From: [Empedobacter] haloabium
GTDB lineage: Bacteria; Pseudomonadota; Gammaproteobacteria; Burkholderiales; Burkholderiaceae_D
Direction: 5' to 3'
Length of the DNA: 64,000 nucleotides
NCBI GenBank assembly: GCA_008011715.2
Contig: CP136508.1
Location: 6,386,001-6,450,000 of the forward strand
Position 1 is the first letter of the stretch, and each line of letters begins with the position of its first letter. Shown here in pieces: positions 18,527-26,734 of the stretch. The position numbers were made by a program, and so were the translations under genes. The notes under the pieces were generated by a model that was not told the origin of the DNA, did no database searches, and saw only the letters and a program-made list of their open reading frames with translations.

Positions 18527-19234
18527 ATGACTTACGATAAGCCGATGCACACAATGGATGCCGCCATGGAAGTCCCCTATTTTCGCAAGACGTTGCTGGT
18601 CGAGGATCAGGGACTGACGCGCCAGGCCATGAAGACGCTGCTGGTGCAGTGCGATCCGCGCCTGGAAATCGACGAGGCGCGCGACTTCGACAGCGCCGTG
18701 GCGCTGCTGGCGGCGCGGCAGTATGACCTGATGTTCCTCGATTACCAGCTGGGGGCCGGCCAGTCCGGCCTCGACGTGTTGCGCTGGACTGCGGAGCACG
18801 AGATCCCCGTGCAGGTCGTCATGCTGTCCGGACAGGACGACCGGGAGACCGTCATGGAGTGCATTCGCGCCGGGGCCAGCGGCTTTATTTCCAAAGCCAG
18901 CGAAGACGGCGACGCGACGTTCCGCGCTGCCCTGAACACGATCCTGGCGGGCCAGATTTATCTGCCCAACACCGCGCTGGGCAAGGGCGGCTTCAGCCCG
19001 CAGCCGCCGAAGCGCTCCACGTTCGGCGGCGTCGCCCTTTCGCCGCGCCTGACGGAGACGCTGGGCTATATCTGCCAGGGCCTGTCGAACAAGGCGATCG
19101 CCCGCAAGATGGGTGTGTCCGACAACACCATCAAGGAATACAGCGGCGACCTGCTGGAGAAATTCGGCGTTCGGCGTCGTACCGAGCTAATCGTGGAGAT
19201 GGCCCGCCGGGGCCTCGTCATTCCACGCAATTGA
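18527..19234 (+). CDS. Response regulator with LuxR-type DNA-binding domain
   Basis: About 235 residues. The receiver domain (TLLVEDQGLTRQAMKTLL) has the acidic pocket, phospho-acceptor Asp in YDLMFLDYQLG and the conserved Lys in GFISKASEDGD. The C-terminal LuxR/GerE helix-turn-helix reads LSPRLTETLGYICQGLSNKAIARKMG then VSDNTIKEYSGDLLEKFGV. The start is uncertain: ATGs at 18527, 18545, 18554 and 18566 are all in frame and none has a strong ribosome site; sequence upstream of 18527 is not protein-like. Its 3' end overlaps the end of the convergent hybrid kinase by 17 bases, and the kinase is the obvious candidate partner. Targets are unknown. Confidence 0.88.
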   Translation: MTYDKPMHTMDAAMEVPYFRKTLLVEDQGLTRQAMKTLLVQCDPRLEIDEARDFDSAVALLAARQYDLMFLDYQLGAGQSGLDVLRWTAEHEIPVQVVMLSGQDDRETVMECIRAGASGFISKASEDGDATFRAALNTILAGQIYLPNTALGKGGFSPQPPKRSTFGGVALSPRLTETLGYICQGLSNKAIARKMGVSDNTIKEYSGDLLEKFGVRRRTELIVEMARRGLVIPRN

Positions 19235-21230
19235 TCCGCTGCCGCTCGGCCGCCAGGCGCGCGATCGCCTGCTTCAGGCGCTCGGGCTGGACAGGCTTCG
19301 ACAGCACTTCGTCCACCGACTCTCCCAAGGCCGTGCGAGCCACCTCGGCCTCGCCGCTGACGACCAGCACCGGCGGCAGCGCGTCGCCGCGTGCGGCCGC
19401 CGGCAGCACGATATCGAGCACGTCGCGCGCCGTCGCGCCGTTCGGGAAACGGTAATCGGTGATGATCAGGTCAGGCATGCGTTCCAGCTCCTCGGCCAGC
19501 GCCCGCAGCGTGGCCAGGTCGCTGGCCGTGTCCACCAGCATGCCCCACTGCGTGAGCAGTGCTTCCATGGCCGCCAGGACCAGGCGATCGTCCTCGACCA
19601 GCACGACGTAGCGGCCGGCCACGTCGTTAGCCTCTTCCGGTTCCTCCCTGCTGGCAGAGGCTCCCGATGCCGTGCCGTTCGGGACGTCGAGCGAGAAGTG
19701 GGTGCCGCGCCCTGGTTCCGAGGTGAACTCCAGCCGGTGCTCGGGCAGCAGCGAAATCATCGCGTTGACGATGGACAGGCCCAGGCCGAGGCCCTTGTCG
19801 CGGTCCCGTTCCGGGTTGTCGAGCTGCACGAACGGCTCGAACACGCGCTGCCACTGCTGGGGCGGGATGCCGATGCCATTGTCGACCACGTCCAGGCGCA
19901 CGCGCGTGTGCAGCCCGACGGCCCCGACCAGCACGACGGCCGGATGGCCAGGCTCCCGGCGTGCGTACTTGATGCCGTTGCTGACGAGGTTTTTCAGGAT
20001 GCGGCACAACATCTGGCGGTCGCTCCGGACGATGGCCGTGCGCCGGGTGCGGCGCCCGCAGCGCAGCTCCACCCCGCAGCTGGCAGCGTATGGCGTCAGG
20101 TCGGTCACCACTTCGCGCAGCACGTCGGCCACGTCGAAGTCCGACAGTGCGGGCGTCACGACACCCGCTTCCAGCCGCGACAGGTCCAATACCCCGTTGA
20201 AGGTGGTGGACATCGCGCGGGCCGAGCGGCTGGCGAGGTCGGACAGCCGGGCGGCCTCCGCGGTGTCGCTGCGCGCCAGCGCCTGCGCCATCGCTTCCAG
20301 CGCCAGGCTCAGGCCGAACATCGGCTGGCGCAGGTCGTGCGCGGCCGAGGCCAGGAACCGGGCGTTCGCATGGCTCGCGCGCAGCGCCTGGTTGCGCTGC
20401 TCGTCCTTCAGCTGGATCAGCGCATTGGCCTTGACCTGGTTGGCTTCCTTTTCGGCTGCCAGCTGCGCGGCGTGCTGCCGCAATGCCGTGTTGGCCGATC
20501 GCAGCTCGCGCGCCTGCAGGAACTGGCTGCGTGCCGTGTGCTCGAACTTGATGCAGATGCCGACGCCGATCGCGGCCACGTTCACGAAGAAGAACATGGC
20601 GCGGCCGAATTCCTGCGGCGCCATCAGCGACCAGGACGTCCAGGCCGGCGCGCCATACTGCAGCGCGACGACCACGGCACCCAGCGCCAGCGTCGAATAC
20701 AGCACCGGCCGCGCGCGCATGTGCAGGAAGCCGTACTGGTAGATCATGACGAGATAGATCGACATGAAGTAGCCGTTGTACGAGATCGCGTCCGGCGTGA
20801 TGACGCAGATCGCCAGCATGCCGGCCGAGGTGATGCCGACGCCGACGAACATCGCGGCATGGGCATGGCGGTCGTCACTGAACGATGGCCGCAGGGTCCA
20901 TAGGAACAGGGCCGCCAGGCCGACGCTGGCGACGAGCCGGCAGGCCACCACGGGCAGCAGCGGGAACGTGGGGTCGGCCACGTAGTGACCATAGTCCCAG
21001 CCGACCAGCGCGACGACCATCAACAGGGCCAGGAGCGCGGCGGCACGGCGGAACGGTGCGAAACGCCGCCCATGGTCACGCAGGAATTCCGTTTCCAGAA
21101 GCGGCGACGCAAACGGCAGCGGCAGTGCGAAGGTGTCGGCAAGGCTGCGCAACGCGCGGCGGCAGCGCCAGTACAGCGCATGCCAGGCAGGCCTTGCGCG
21201 CTTACTGCCTGCCGGGTCCGACACGAGCAT
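19218..21230 (-). CDS. Hybrid sensor histidine kinase with C-terminal receiver
   Basis: A 670-residue inner-membrane kinase. Five or six hydrophobic segments between about residues 55 and 225 (LLALLMVVALVGWDYG, VGLAALFLWTL, YFMSIYLVMIYQYG, FFFVNVAAIGVGI) form a sensor without a periplasmic domain. A coiled coil (RELRSANTALRQHAAQLAAEKEAN) leads to HisKA with the phospho-acceptor His in FLASAAHDLRQPMFGL. HATPase motifs follow: N box LKNLVSNGIKYA, G1 VVDNGIGIPP, G2 GLGLGLSIV. The receiver domain (about 545-665) has Asp in DLIITDYRFPNG and Lys in VLSKPVQPERL. The HDLRQP motif is typical of hybrid kinases paired with NarL/LuxR-type regulators. It converges on such a regulator with 17 bases of overlap, suggesting a phosphorelay. 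The signal is unknown. Confidence 0.92.
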   Translation of the reverse strand: MLVSDPAGSKRARPAWHALYWRCRRALRSLADTFALPLPFASPLLETEFLRDHGRRFAPFRRAAALLALLMVVALVGWDYGHYVADPTFPLLPVVACRLVASVGLAALFLWTLRPSFSDDRHAHAAMFVGVGITSAGMLAICVITPDAISYNGYFMSIYLVMIYQYGFLHMRARPVLYSTLALGAVVVALQYGAPAWTSWSLMAPQEFGRAMFFFVNVAAIGVGICIKFEHTARSQFLQARELRSANTALRQHAAQLAAEKEANQVKANALIQLKDEQRNQALRASHANARFLASAAHDLRQPMFGLSLALEAMAQALARSDTAEAARLSDLASRSARAMSTTFNGVLDLSRLEAGVVTPALSDFDVADVLREVVTDLTPYAASCGVELRCGRRTRRTAIVRSDRQMLCRILKNLVSNGIKYARREPGHPAVVLVGAVGLHTRVRLDVVDNGIGIPPQQWQRVFEPFVQLDNPERDRDKGLGLGLSIVNAMISLLPEHRLEFTSEPGRGTHFSLDVPNGTASGASASREEPEEANDVAGRYVVLVEDDRLVLAAMEALLTQWGMLVDTASDLATLRALAEELERMPDLIITDYRFPNGATARDVLDIVLPAAARGDALPPVLVVSGEAEVARTALGESVDEVLSKPVQPERLKQAIARLAAERQRINCVE

Positions 21231-21311
21231 GTCCTTCCTCCATCAGGGGTACGACGAACGATGACGATAGCATAATGACCATCCCATGCGGTTGCGGCGA
21301 TGCGACGGGCA

Positions 21312-22184
21312 TCAGGCGTGCACCAGCAGCGGGTACGTCACCAGCAGGAAGCGCAACGCGTTGACGAGGAAATGCGTCAGGATCGCCGCTTCGATGCGGC
21401 CGCTGCGCCAGGCCGCCAGGCCATAGCCGACGCCGGCCAAGGTCGCCAGCACGATCATCGCGACGCCGCCACCGGCATGCGCGATCCCGAACAGCACCGA
21501 TGCGACGCCGATGGCGACGGCGGGACCATGGCGCTTGCCGGCCAGTGCGTTCAGCAGTCCGCCCTGGATCACGCCGCGGAAGAACGCTTCCTCGGCCACG
21601 CACGTAAACAGCAGGTTCGTGACAAGGAACACCGGCGTAAATGGCGGCAGCTTCGGATCGACCGCGACGGTGCCGCTCAGGAGCGCGCCCGCCAGCACGA
21701 CGACGGGCGTGGCCAGCATGAGCGGCCATGCCGGCCGCAGCGCGCGCCAGTCGGCGCGGCGCCGGGCCGGCGCGCAGAAGTACGCGCACAACAGGATGCC
21801 GACGGCAGCCTTGTCCACGTTCAGGTACTGCGTCACGGATGCCGCTCCCGGGCTGACCTGCACGCCTTGCAGCAGCAGTGGATTGGCGAAGCCCGGAACC
21901 TTGTGCAACGCCAGACCCAGGGCCAGTACGATGACGGCCGCCAGCAGCAGCGGCCGCGCGACGCTGGAGGTGCTGTGCTGGCGCAGGTGGCACAACACCG
22001 CGAGCAGCACCAATGCCATGACGCCGGGGAGTGCGACGAAGCCGCCCAACCAGGCGGCCCCAAGGGCCATGACCAGGCATACCGGCCACGCGGCCACGCC
22101 GCGCCATGGCGGACACCAGAGCGCGATCACCGCCAGGGCCAGCAGCCAATACGTGGCGGCGATCGAACCCGCCAGCTCACCCAT
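21312..22184 (-). CDS. CPBP family intramembrane metalloprotease
   Basis: A 290-residue polytopic membrane protein with about eight hydrophobic segments. The CAAX-protease/bacteriocin-processing (CPBP) motifs are complete: EExxFR in CVAEEAFFRGVIQGG, FxxxH in LFGIAHAGGG, and HxxxN in ILTHFLVNALRF, which together form the intramembrane zinc site. The family includes prenyl-protein proteases and putative bacteriocin-immunity proteases; the substrate here is unknown. The gene begins MGELAGSIAATYWLL and is transcribed in the same direction as the hybrid kinase, with an 81-base gap. A degenerate copy of the TGTCG-N7-TTACA box occurs on its strand upstream (22339-22355), but regulation by it is doubtful. 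Confidence 0.9.
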   Translation of the reverse strand: MGELAGSIAATYWLLALAVIALWCPPWRGVAAWPVCLVMALGAAWLGGFVALPGVMALVLLAVLCHLRQHSTSSVARPLLLAAVIVLALGLALHKVPGFANPLLLQGVQVSPGAASVTQYLNVDKAAVGILLCAYFCAPARRRADWRALRPAWPLMLATPVVVLAGALLSGTVAVDPKLPPFTPVFLVTNLLFTCVAEEAFFRGVIQGGLLNALAGKRHGPAVAIGVASVLFGIAHAGGGVAMIVLATLAGVGYGLAAWRSGRIEAAILTHFLVNALRFLLVTYPLLVHA

Positions 22185-22834
22185 GACGGTCTCGCCGGCG
22201 AGGAAGACAGCACGCGGGCCACGATGGCGCGGCGCAATATAGCAGGACGCAAGTCATGGGCAATGGCGGGAGAAGCGGTGACGGGATGGGCTGGCGGCGT
22301 GGCGCCAGCCTGGATAGTGCCTATGGTAGCGCCTCGCTGTAAAAATTGCCATATTTCTAAAATTTCCGCCCTGATATCGACGTCGGCAAGGTTGTTGCTG
22401 TAACGAAAAATTACCGATGGTGCGGCGCCACATGAGCCAGCCACTATGCGCGCTGCTGTTGTTTTTCGGTCAATTTCAGATTGGCTAGAGGCGGAACAAC
22501 AACATTATTCGTCGAGGATACATTTCTGCTACACATTCCCGCCGACCTCGCGTTAAGCTGACCTCGCTACCGAGACTTGATCGAAGCAAGCTTGACCTGT
22601 CGCTGACGGAGGAAAGCGGCTGCGCGCTAGAATTTCTCCATGTCGCCAGGGCAACTGGGCCTTCCTATGCCTCGCTGTGTTGCCAAAAAGCCTAATGTTC
22701 GCAGCCGGTCGCTTGTTTTACTGGTAGTCGTTTTCGGCGCATACGATAATTCCAGCGACCAAGATTGAGATGATTCAATTATTGCTATACAGTTAGCATA
22801 ATCGCAAAACTTTAATCTCGAAACGGAACCCGAT
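22185..22834. other. Long intergenic region before the exopolysaccharide locus
   Basis: These 650 bases between divergent genes contain no supported coding frame. The right 450 bases are more AT-rich. A candidate sigma-70 promoter for the nucleotide-sugar dehydrogenase is visible at the right end (22774-22802). A weak TGTCG-N7-TTACA-like element (22339-22355, minus) and a weak sigma-54-like spacing (22307-22322, minus) also lie here. Confidence 0.5.
22774..22802 (+). promoter_or_regulatory. Candidate sigma-70 promoter of the nucleotide-sugar operon
   Basis: TTCAAT (22774-22779), a 17-base spacer and CATAAT (22797-22802, one mismatch to TATAAT) lie 32 bases before the ATG at 22835. The -35 box is poor, so the call is tentative. 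Confidence 0.35.
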
Positions 22835-24124
22835 ATGGATAACGCCAAAGTCGTTGCAGTGGTAGGGCTCGGATACGTAGGACTGCCGCTGGCAGTGGAG
22901 TTCGGTAAGAAGCGCACGACTATTGGTTTCGACCTGTCGGAGGCCAAAGTCGAGAATTACCAGCGCTTCGTCGATCCTACCGGCGAAGTGTCGACCGAGG
23001 ACCTGCGCGCCGCCACCCACCTGACCGTCTCCACCGATCCCGCCGTGCTGGCCCAGGCCGACTACATCGTCGTGGCCGTGCCGACCCCGGTGGACATCGC
23101 CCACAATCCCGATTTCGGCCCGCTGATCGGCGCCTCGACCAGCGTCGGCAAGCACATGAAGCGCGGCGCCATCGTCGTCTACGAGTCCACCGTCTACCCT
23201 GGCGCGACCGAGGAGGTGTGCATCCCGATCCTGGAAAAGCACTCCGGCCTGAAGTGGAAAGAGGACTTCCACATCGGGTTCTCGCCCGAGCGCATCAACC
23301 CCGGCGACAAGCAGCACACGCTGACGACGATCCTGAAAGTGGTGTCCGGCGACGACGCGCCCACGCTGGACGCGATCGCGCAGCTGTACGAATCGATCGT
23401 CACGGCGGGCGTCTATCGCGCCTCCAGCGTCAAGGTGGCCGAGGCGGCGAAGGTCATCGAGAACACCCAGCGCGACCTGAACATCGCGTTGATGAACGAG
23501 CTGGCGATCATCTTCGACAAGATCGGCATCGACACGCTGGAAGTGCTGCAGGCCGCCGGCACCAAATGGAACTTCCTGCCGTTCCGGCCGGGCCTGGTCG
23601 GCGGTCACTGCATTGGCGTCGACCCGTACTACCTGACCCACAAGGCCGAGATGATCGGCTACCACCCGCAGGTGATCCTGGCGGGCCGCCGCATCAACGA
23701 CGGCATGGCCAAGTTCGTGGCCGAGAAGACGGTCAAGCAGCTGATCGCCGCCGGTTGCCACATCAAGGGTGCCAAAGTCAACGTGCTGGGCCTGACGTTC
23801 AAGGAAAACTGCCCCGACCTGCGCAACTCGAAGGTGGCCGACGTGGTCGCCGAGCTGCAGTCCTTCGGCCTGGACGTGCACGTGCACGACCCGGTGGCCG
23901 AAGCGGAAGACGCGATGCACGAATACGGCATCCGCCTGGAGAGCTGGAGCGAGCTGCCGCAGGCCGACGCACTGGTGGCGGCCGTGTCGCACAAGGAGTT
24001 GCTGGCGTTGTCGCTGACCGACTTCACCGAAAAGCTGGTGCCGGGCGGCTGCTTCATCGACGTCAAATCGCAATTCAACATGGCCGGTCTGCAGGAAGCC
24101 GGCTTTTCCGTCTGGCGCCTGTAA
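22835..24124 (+). CDS. tviB: Nucleotide sugar dehydrogenase (TviB/WbpO-type UDP-HexNAc 6-dehydrogenase)
   Basis: A 429-residue member of the UDP-glucose/GDP-mannose dehydrogenase superfamily. The Rossmann loop VVAVVGLGYVGLPLAVEFG is at the N terminus, the central dimerisation domain contains EAAKVIENTQRDLNIALMNE, and the catalytic Cys lies in RPGLVGGHCIGVDPYYLTHKAE, the signature of the subfamily that oxidises UDP-GlcNAc or UDP-GalNAc at C6 to the uronic acid. The C-terminal UDP-binding domain begins at KVNVLGLTFKENCPDLRNSK. It is the first gene of an exopolysaccharide cluster and is followed by a TviC/WbpP-like 4-epimerase, so the pair could provide UDP-GalNAcA or a related sugar. Exact stereochemistry cannot be read from sequence. 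Confidence 0.9.
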   Translation: MDNAKVVAVVGLGYVGLPLAVEFGKKRTTIGFDLSEAKVENYQRFVDPTGEVSTEDLRAATHLTVSTDPAVLAQADYIVVAVPTPVDIAHNPDFGPLIGASTSVGKHMKRGAIVVYESTVYPGATEEVCIPILEKHSGLKWKEDFHIGFSPERINPGDKQHTLTTILKVVSGDDAPTLDAIAQLYESIVTAGVYRASSVKVAEAAKVIENTQRDLNIALMNELAIIFDKIGIDTLEVLQAAGTKWNFLPFRPGLVGGHCIGVDPYYLTHKAEMIGYHPQVILAGRRINDGMAKFVAEKTVKQLIAAGCHIKGAKVNVLGLTFKENCPDLRNSKVADVVAELQSFGLDVHVHDPVAEAEDAMHEYGIRLESWSELPQADALVAAVSHKELLALSLTDFTEKLVPGGCFIDVKSQFNMAGLQEAGFSVWRL

Positions 24125-24193
24125 GGCGTCCGCCGCGGGAGGCCTGGCCTCCCGTGCTTCCGGCAAGTCGCCGGACATAAAAACACTGGAGGC

Positions 24194-25231
24194 ATGCAAG
24201 CTGTGGGCAAGTTCGAGGAAGTGCAGGCGCATCTGCGCGAGCGGCAATATCGCTGGCTGGTAACGGGTGCCGCGGGCTTTATCGGCTCGAACCTGGTGGA
24301 GGCCTTGCTCAAGCTCGGCCAGCGTGTCACGGGCCTGGACAACTTCGCCACCGGCCACCGGCACAACCTGGACCAGGTACGTGACGCGGTCGGCGCGCGC
24401 TGGTCCGGCTTCGATTTCATCGAAGGGGACATCCGCGACCTGGCGACATGCGCGCGCGCCTGTGCCGGTGCCGACTTCGTGCTGCACGAAGCCGCGCTGG
24501 GTTCGGTCACGCGCTCGCTGGAAGATCCGCTGCGCACGCACGAGACCAACGTCACGGGCTTCCTGAACATGCTGGTCGCGGCACGCGACGCCAAGGTGCG
24601 CCGCTTCGTCTACGCGGCGTCGAGCTCCACCTACGGCGACCATCCCGGCCTGCCGAAGATCGAGGACCGCATCGGCAAGCCGCTGTCGCCGTATGCCGTG
24701 ACGAAGTACGCCAACGAGCTGTATGCGGACGTGTTCGCGCGCAGCTACGGCATCGAGTCCATCGGCCTGCGCTACTTCAACGTGTTCGGGCCGCGCCAGG
24801 ACCCCAACGGCGCCTATGCCGCCGTGATCCCGCAGTGGGTTGCCGCGATGATCGGCGACCGGCCGGTGTTCATCAACGGCGACGGCGAGACCAGCCGCGA
24901 CTTCTGCTTCATCGACAACGTCGTGCAGGCCAACATCCTGGCCGCGACGGCGCCGCACGGCGCCAACCAGGTCTACAACGTGGCGGCGGGCGAGCGTACC
25001 AGTCTCAATGAGTTGTACCGCATGATGCGCGCGCTGCTGCAGGACCGCTGCGCGCACCTGCGCGGCAAGGAACCGCATTACAAGGACTTCAGGGCCGGCG
25101 ACGTGCGCCATTCGCAGGCCGATATCACCAGGGCGCGGGAGTTGCTGGGCTATGCGCCGACGCATCGTATCGACGCCGGGCTCAGGGAAGCAATGGAATG
25201 GTACGTGCTGCACCTGGCTGACGCCAGCTAA
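24194..25231 (+). CDS. tviC: NAD-dependent UDP-hexosamine 4-epimerase (TviC/WbpP-like)
   Basis: A 345-residue extended short-chain dehydrogenase. It has an N-terminal extension typical of WbpP ([19 protein letters not shown]), the NAD loop [16 protein letters not shown], Ser in [15 protein letters not shown] and the catalytic YxxxK in [38 protein letters not shown] is the substrate-loop signature of UDP-GlcNAc/UDP-GlcNAcA 4-epimerases. It follows tviB by 69 bases and works on the same sugar pathway. The GGAGG at 24188-24192 is only one base before this ATG, so translation may begin at the GTG at 24206. A 7-bp GC hairpin without a T run lies in the gap before it. Confidence 0.88.
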   Translation: MQAVGKFEEVQAHLRERQYRWLVTGAAGFIGSNLVEALLKLGQRVTGLDNFATGHRHNLDQVRDAVGARWSGFDFIEGDIRDLATCARACAGADFVLHEAALGSVTRSLEDPLRTHETNVTGFLNMLVAARDAKVRRFVYAASSSTYGDHPGLPKIEDRIGKPLSPYAVTKYANELYADVFARSYGIESIGLRYFNVFGPRQDPNGAYAAVIPQWVAAMIGDRPVFINGDGETSRDFCFIDNVVQANILAATAPHGANQVYNVAAGERTSLNELYRMMRALLQDRCAHLRGKEPHYKDFRAGDVRHSQADITRARELLGYAPTHRIDAGLREAMEWYVLHLADAS

Positions 25232-25312
25232 AACGATTGCCGGGGGGAAGCGGCGTGGGGACGCCGCCGCTCACCGGCAGACAAAAAGAATGTCCAGCCC
25301 TGGGGGGTGAAA

Positions 25313-26716
25313 ATGCTGCGAATATCCAACCACTACATCTCCAAAGTAGTGTTCAGTTTGCTGTTCCTGGAAGTTCTGATCTTGATCGGCTCGTTCTATG
25401 CGGGCGCCGGCCTGCGCTTTTTCGATGGCGAGGCGTTCGCGCTGCCCAAGCTCGATCACTTCTTCATGTCCGCCTGCGTGTTCGCGGCCGCGATCGTATT
25501 CAGCATGAGCGCGCTGGGTATGTACCAGATCAATTTCAAGGCCGGCATGCGCATGCCGTTCTTCCTGCAGCTGATGCCCTCGTTCGCGATGGCCTTCGGC
25601 ATCCTGACCCTGGTGTTCTACATCGCGCCGGACCTGCACTTCGGCCGCGGCATCCTGGCGCTGGTGTTCACCATCTCCGGCACCGGCATCGTATTGGCGC
25701 GGCTGATGGTGCTGAAGACCTCCGAGTCGAGCATCCTGGAGTCGCGCCTGATCTTCATCGGCTGCGGCACGCTGGCGAAGGAATGCGGCGAGCTGGCCCA
25801 GCGCGCCGGCAACTATCGCAAATACCACATCGCCGGCTACGTGCCGGTACCGTCGGAAGACGTGTGCGTGCCGGAAGACCGCCTGCTGAAACTCGAGCCG
25901 GGCCGCTCGCTGGTGCAGCTGGCCAACCAGCATCGCGTCAGCGAGGTCGTGGTCTCGGTGCAGAACCGCCGCGGCGGTACCTTCCCCATCAAGGAACTCC
26001 TGGAATGCAAGCTGTACGGCATCCACGTGACCGACTCCACCACGTTCTTCGAACGCGAGACGTGCCAGATCCGCATCGACTCCGTGCAACCGAGCTGGCT
26101 GGTGTTCGGCGGCGGCTTCGACCAGAGCTTCGTGCGCGCGTTCATGAAGCGCAGCTTCGACGTGGCCGTCAGCCTGCTGCTCCTGTTGGTCTCGCTGCCG
26201 GTGATGCTGCTGACCGCCCTGGCCATCTACATCGAGGACCGCGCGCCGATCTTCTACTCGCAGGAGCGGGTGGGCAAGGACGGCAACGTGTTCCGCGTGC
26301 TGAAGTTCCGCAGCATGTTCACCAATGCGGAGAAGGGCGGCACGCCGCAGTGGGCGGCGAAAAACGATCCGCGCATCACCCGCGTGGGCAACATTATCCG
26401 CAAGCTGCGCATCGACGAGCTGCCGCAGGTGATCAATGTGCTCAAGGGCGAGATGAGCTTTGTCGGTCCGCGCCCGGAGCGCCCCTACTTCGTCGACCAG
26501 CTGACCGAGCGGGTGCCGTACTACAACGTCCGCCACAGCATCAAGCCCGGCATCACGGGCTGGGCGCAGGTGCGTTACGGCTACGGCGACTCGGTCGAGG
26601 ACGCGGTACAGAAGCTGCAGTATGACCTGTACTACGTCAAGAACAACAGCCTGTTCCTCGACGTGCTGGTGTTGATCGACACCTTCAAGGTCGTCGTGTT
26701 CCGGGGCGGCAGGTAA
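25313..26716 (+). CDS. Sugar transferase of the exosortase A/PEP-CTERM system (EpsB family)
   Basis: About 467 residues. This is the undecaprenyl-phosphate sugar phosphotransferase that starts repeat-unit assembly. Four N-terminal transmembrane segments ([20 protein letters not shown] onward) precede a CoA-binding-like domain ([18 protein letters not shown]). After another helix ([20 protein letters not shown]) comes the bacterial sugar transferase domain: [21 protein letters not shown], the active-site region [20 protein letters not shown] and FVGPRPERP. The overall pattern matches the PEP-CTERM-associated TIGR03013 group. The ATG at 25313 is preferred over a GTG at 25307 because a G6 run lies 5 bases upstream. 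It stands 81 bases after the epimerase and just before prsK. Confidence 0.9.
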   Translation: MLRISNHYISKVVFSLLFLEVLILIGSFYAGAGLRFFDGEAFALPKLDHFFMSACVFAAAIVFSMSALGMYQINFKAGMRMPFFLQLMPSFAMAFGILTLVFYIAPDLHFGRGILALVFTISGTGIVLARLMVLKTSESSILESRLIFIGCGTLAKECGELAQRAGNYRKYHIAGYVPVPSEDVCVPEDRLLKLEPGRSLVQLANQHRVSEVVVSVQNRRGGTFPIKELLECKLYGIHVTDSTTFFERETCQIRIDSVQPSWLVFGGGFDQSFVRAFMKRSFDVAVSLLLLLVSLPVMLLTALAIYIEDRAPIFYSQERVGKDGNVFRVLKFRSMFTNAEKGGTPQWAAKNDPRITRVGNIIRKLRIDELPQVINVLKGEMSFVGPRPERPYFVDQLTERVPYYNVRHSIKPGITGWAQVRYGYGDSVEDAVQKLQYDLYYVKNNSLFLDVLVLIDTFKVVVFRGGR

Positions 26717-26734
26717 GTCGCAGGTGCGTTCCTG

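Noticed and set aside
24136..24154. GC hairpin between the tviB-like and tviC-like genes as a terminator
   Set aside because: There is no T run after the stem, and the two genes belong to one pathway in the same direction; it may be an intercistronic RNA structure only.
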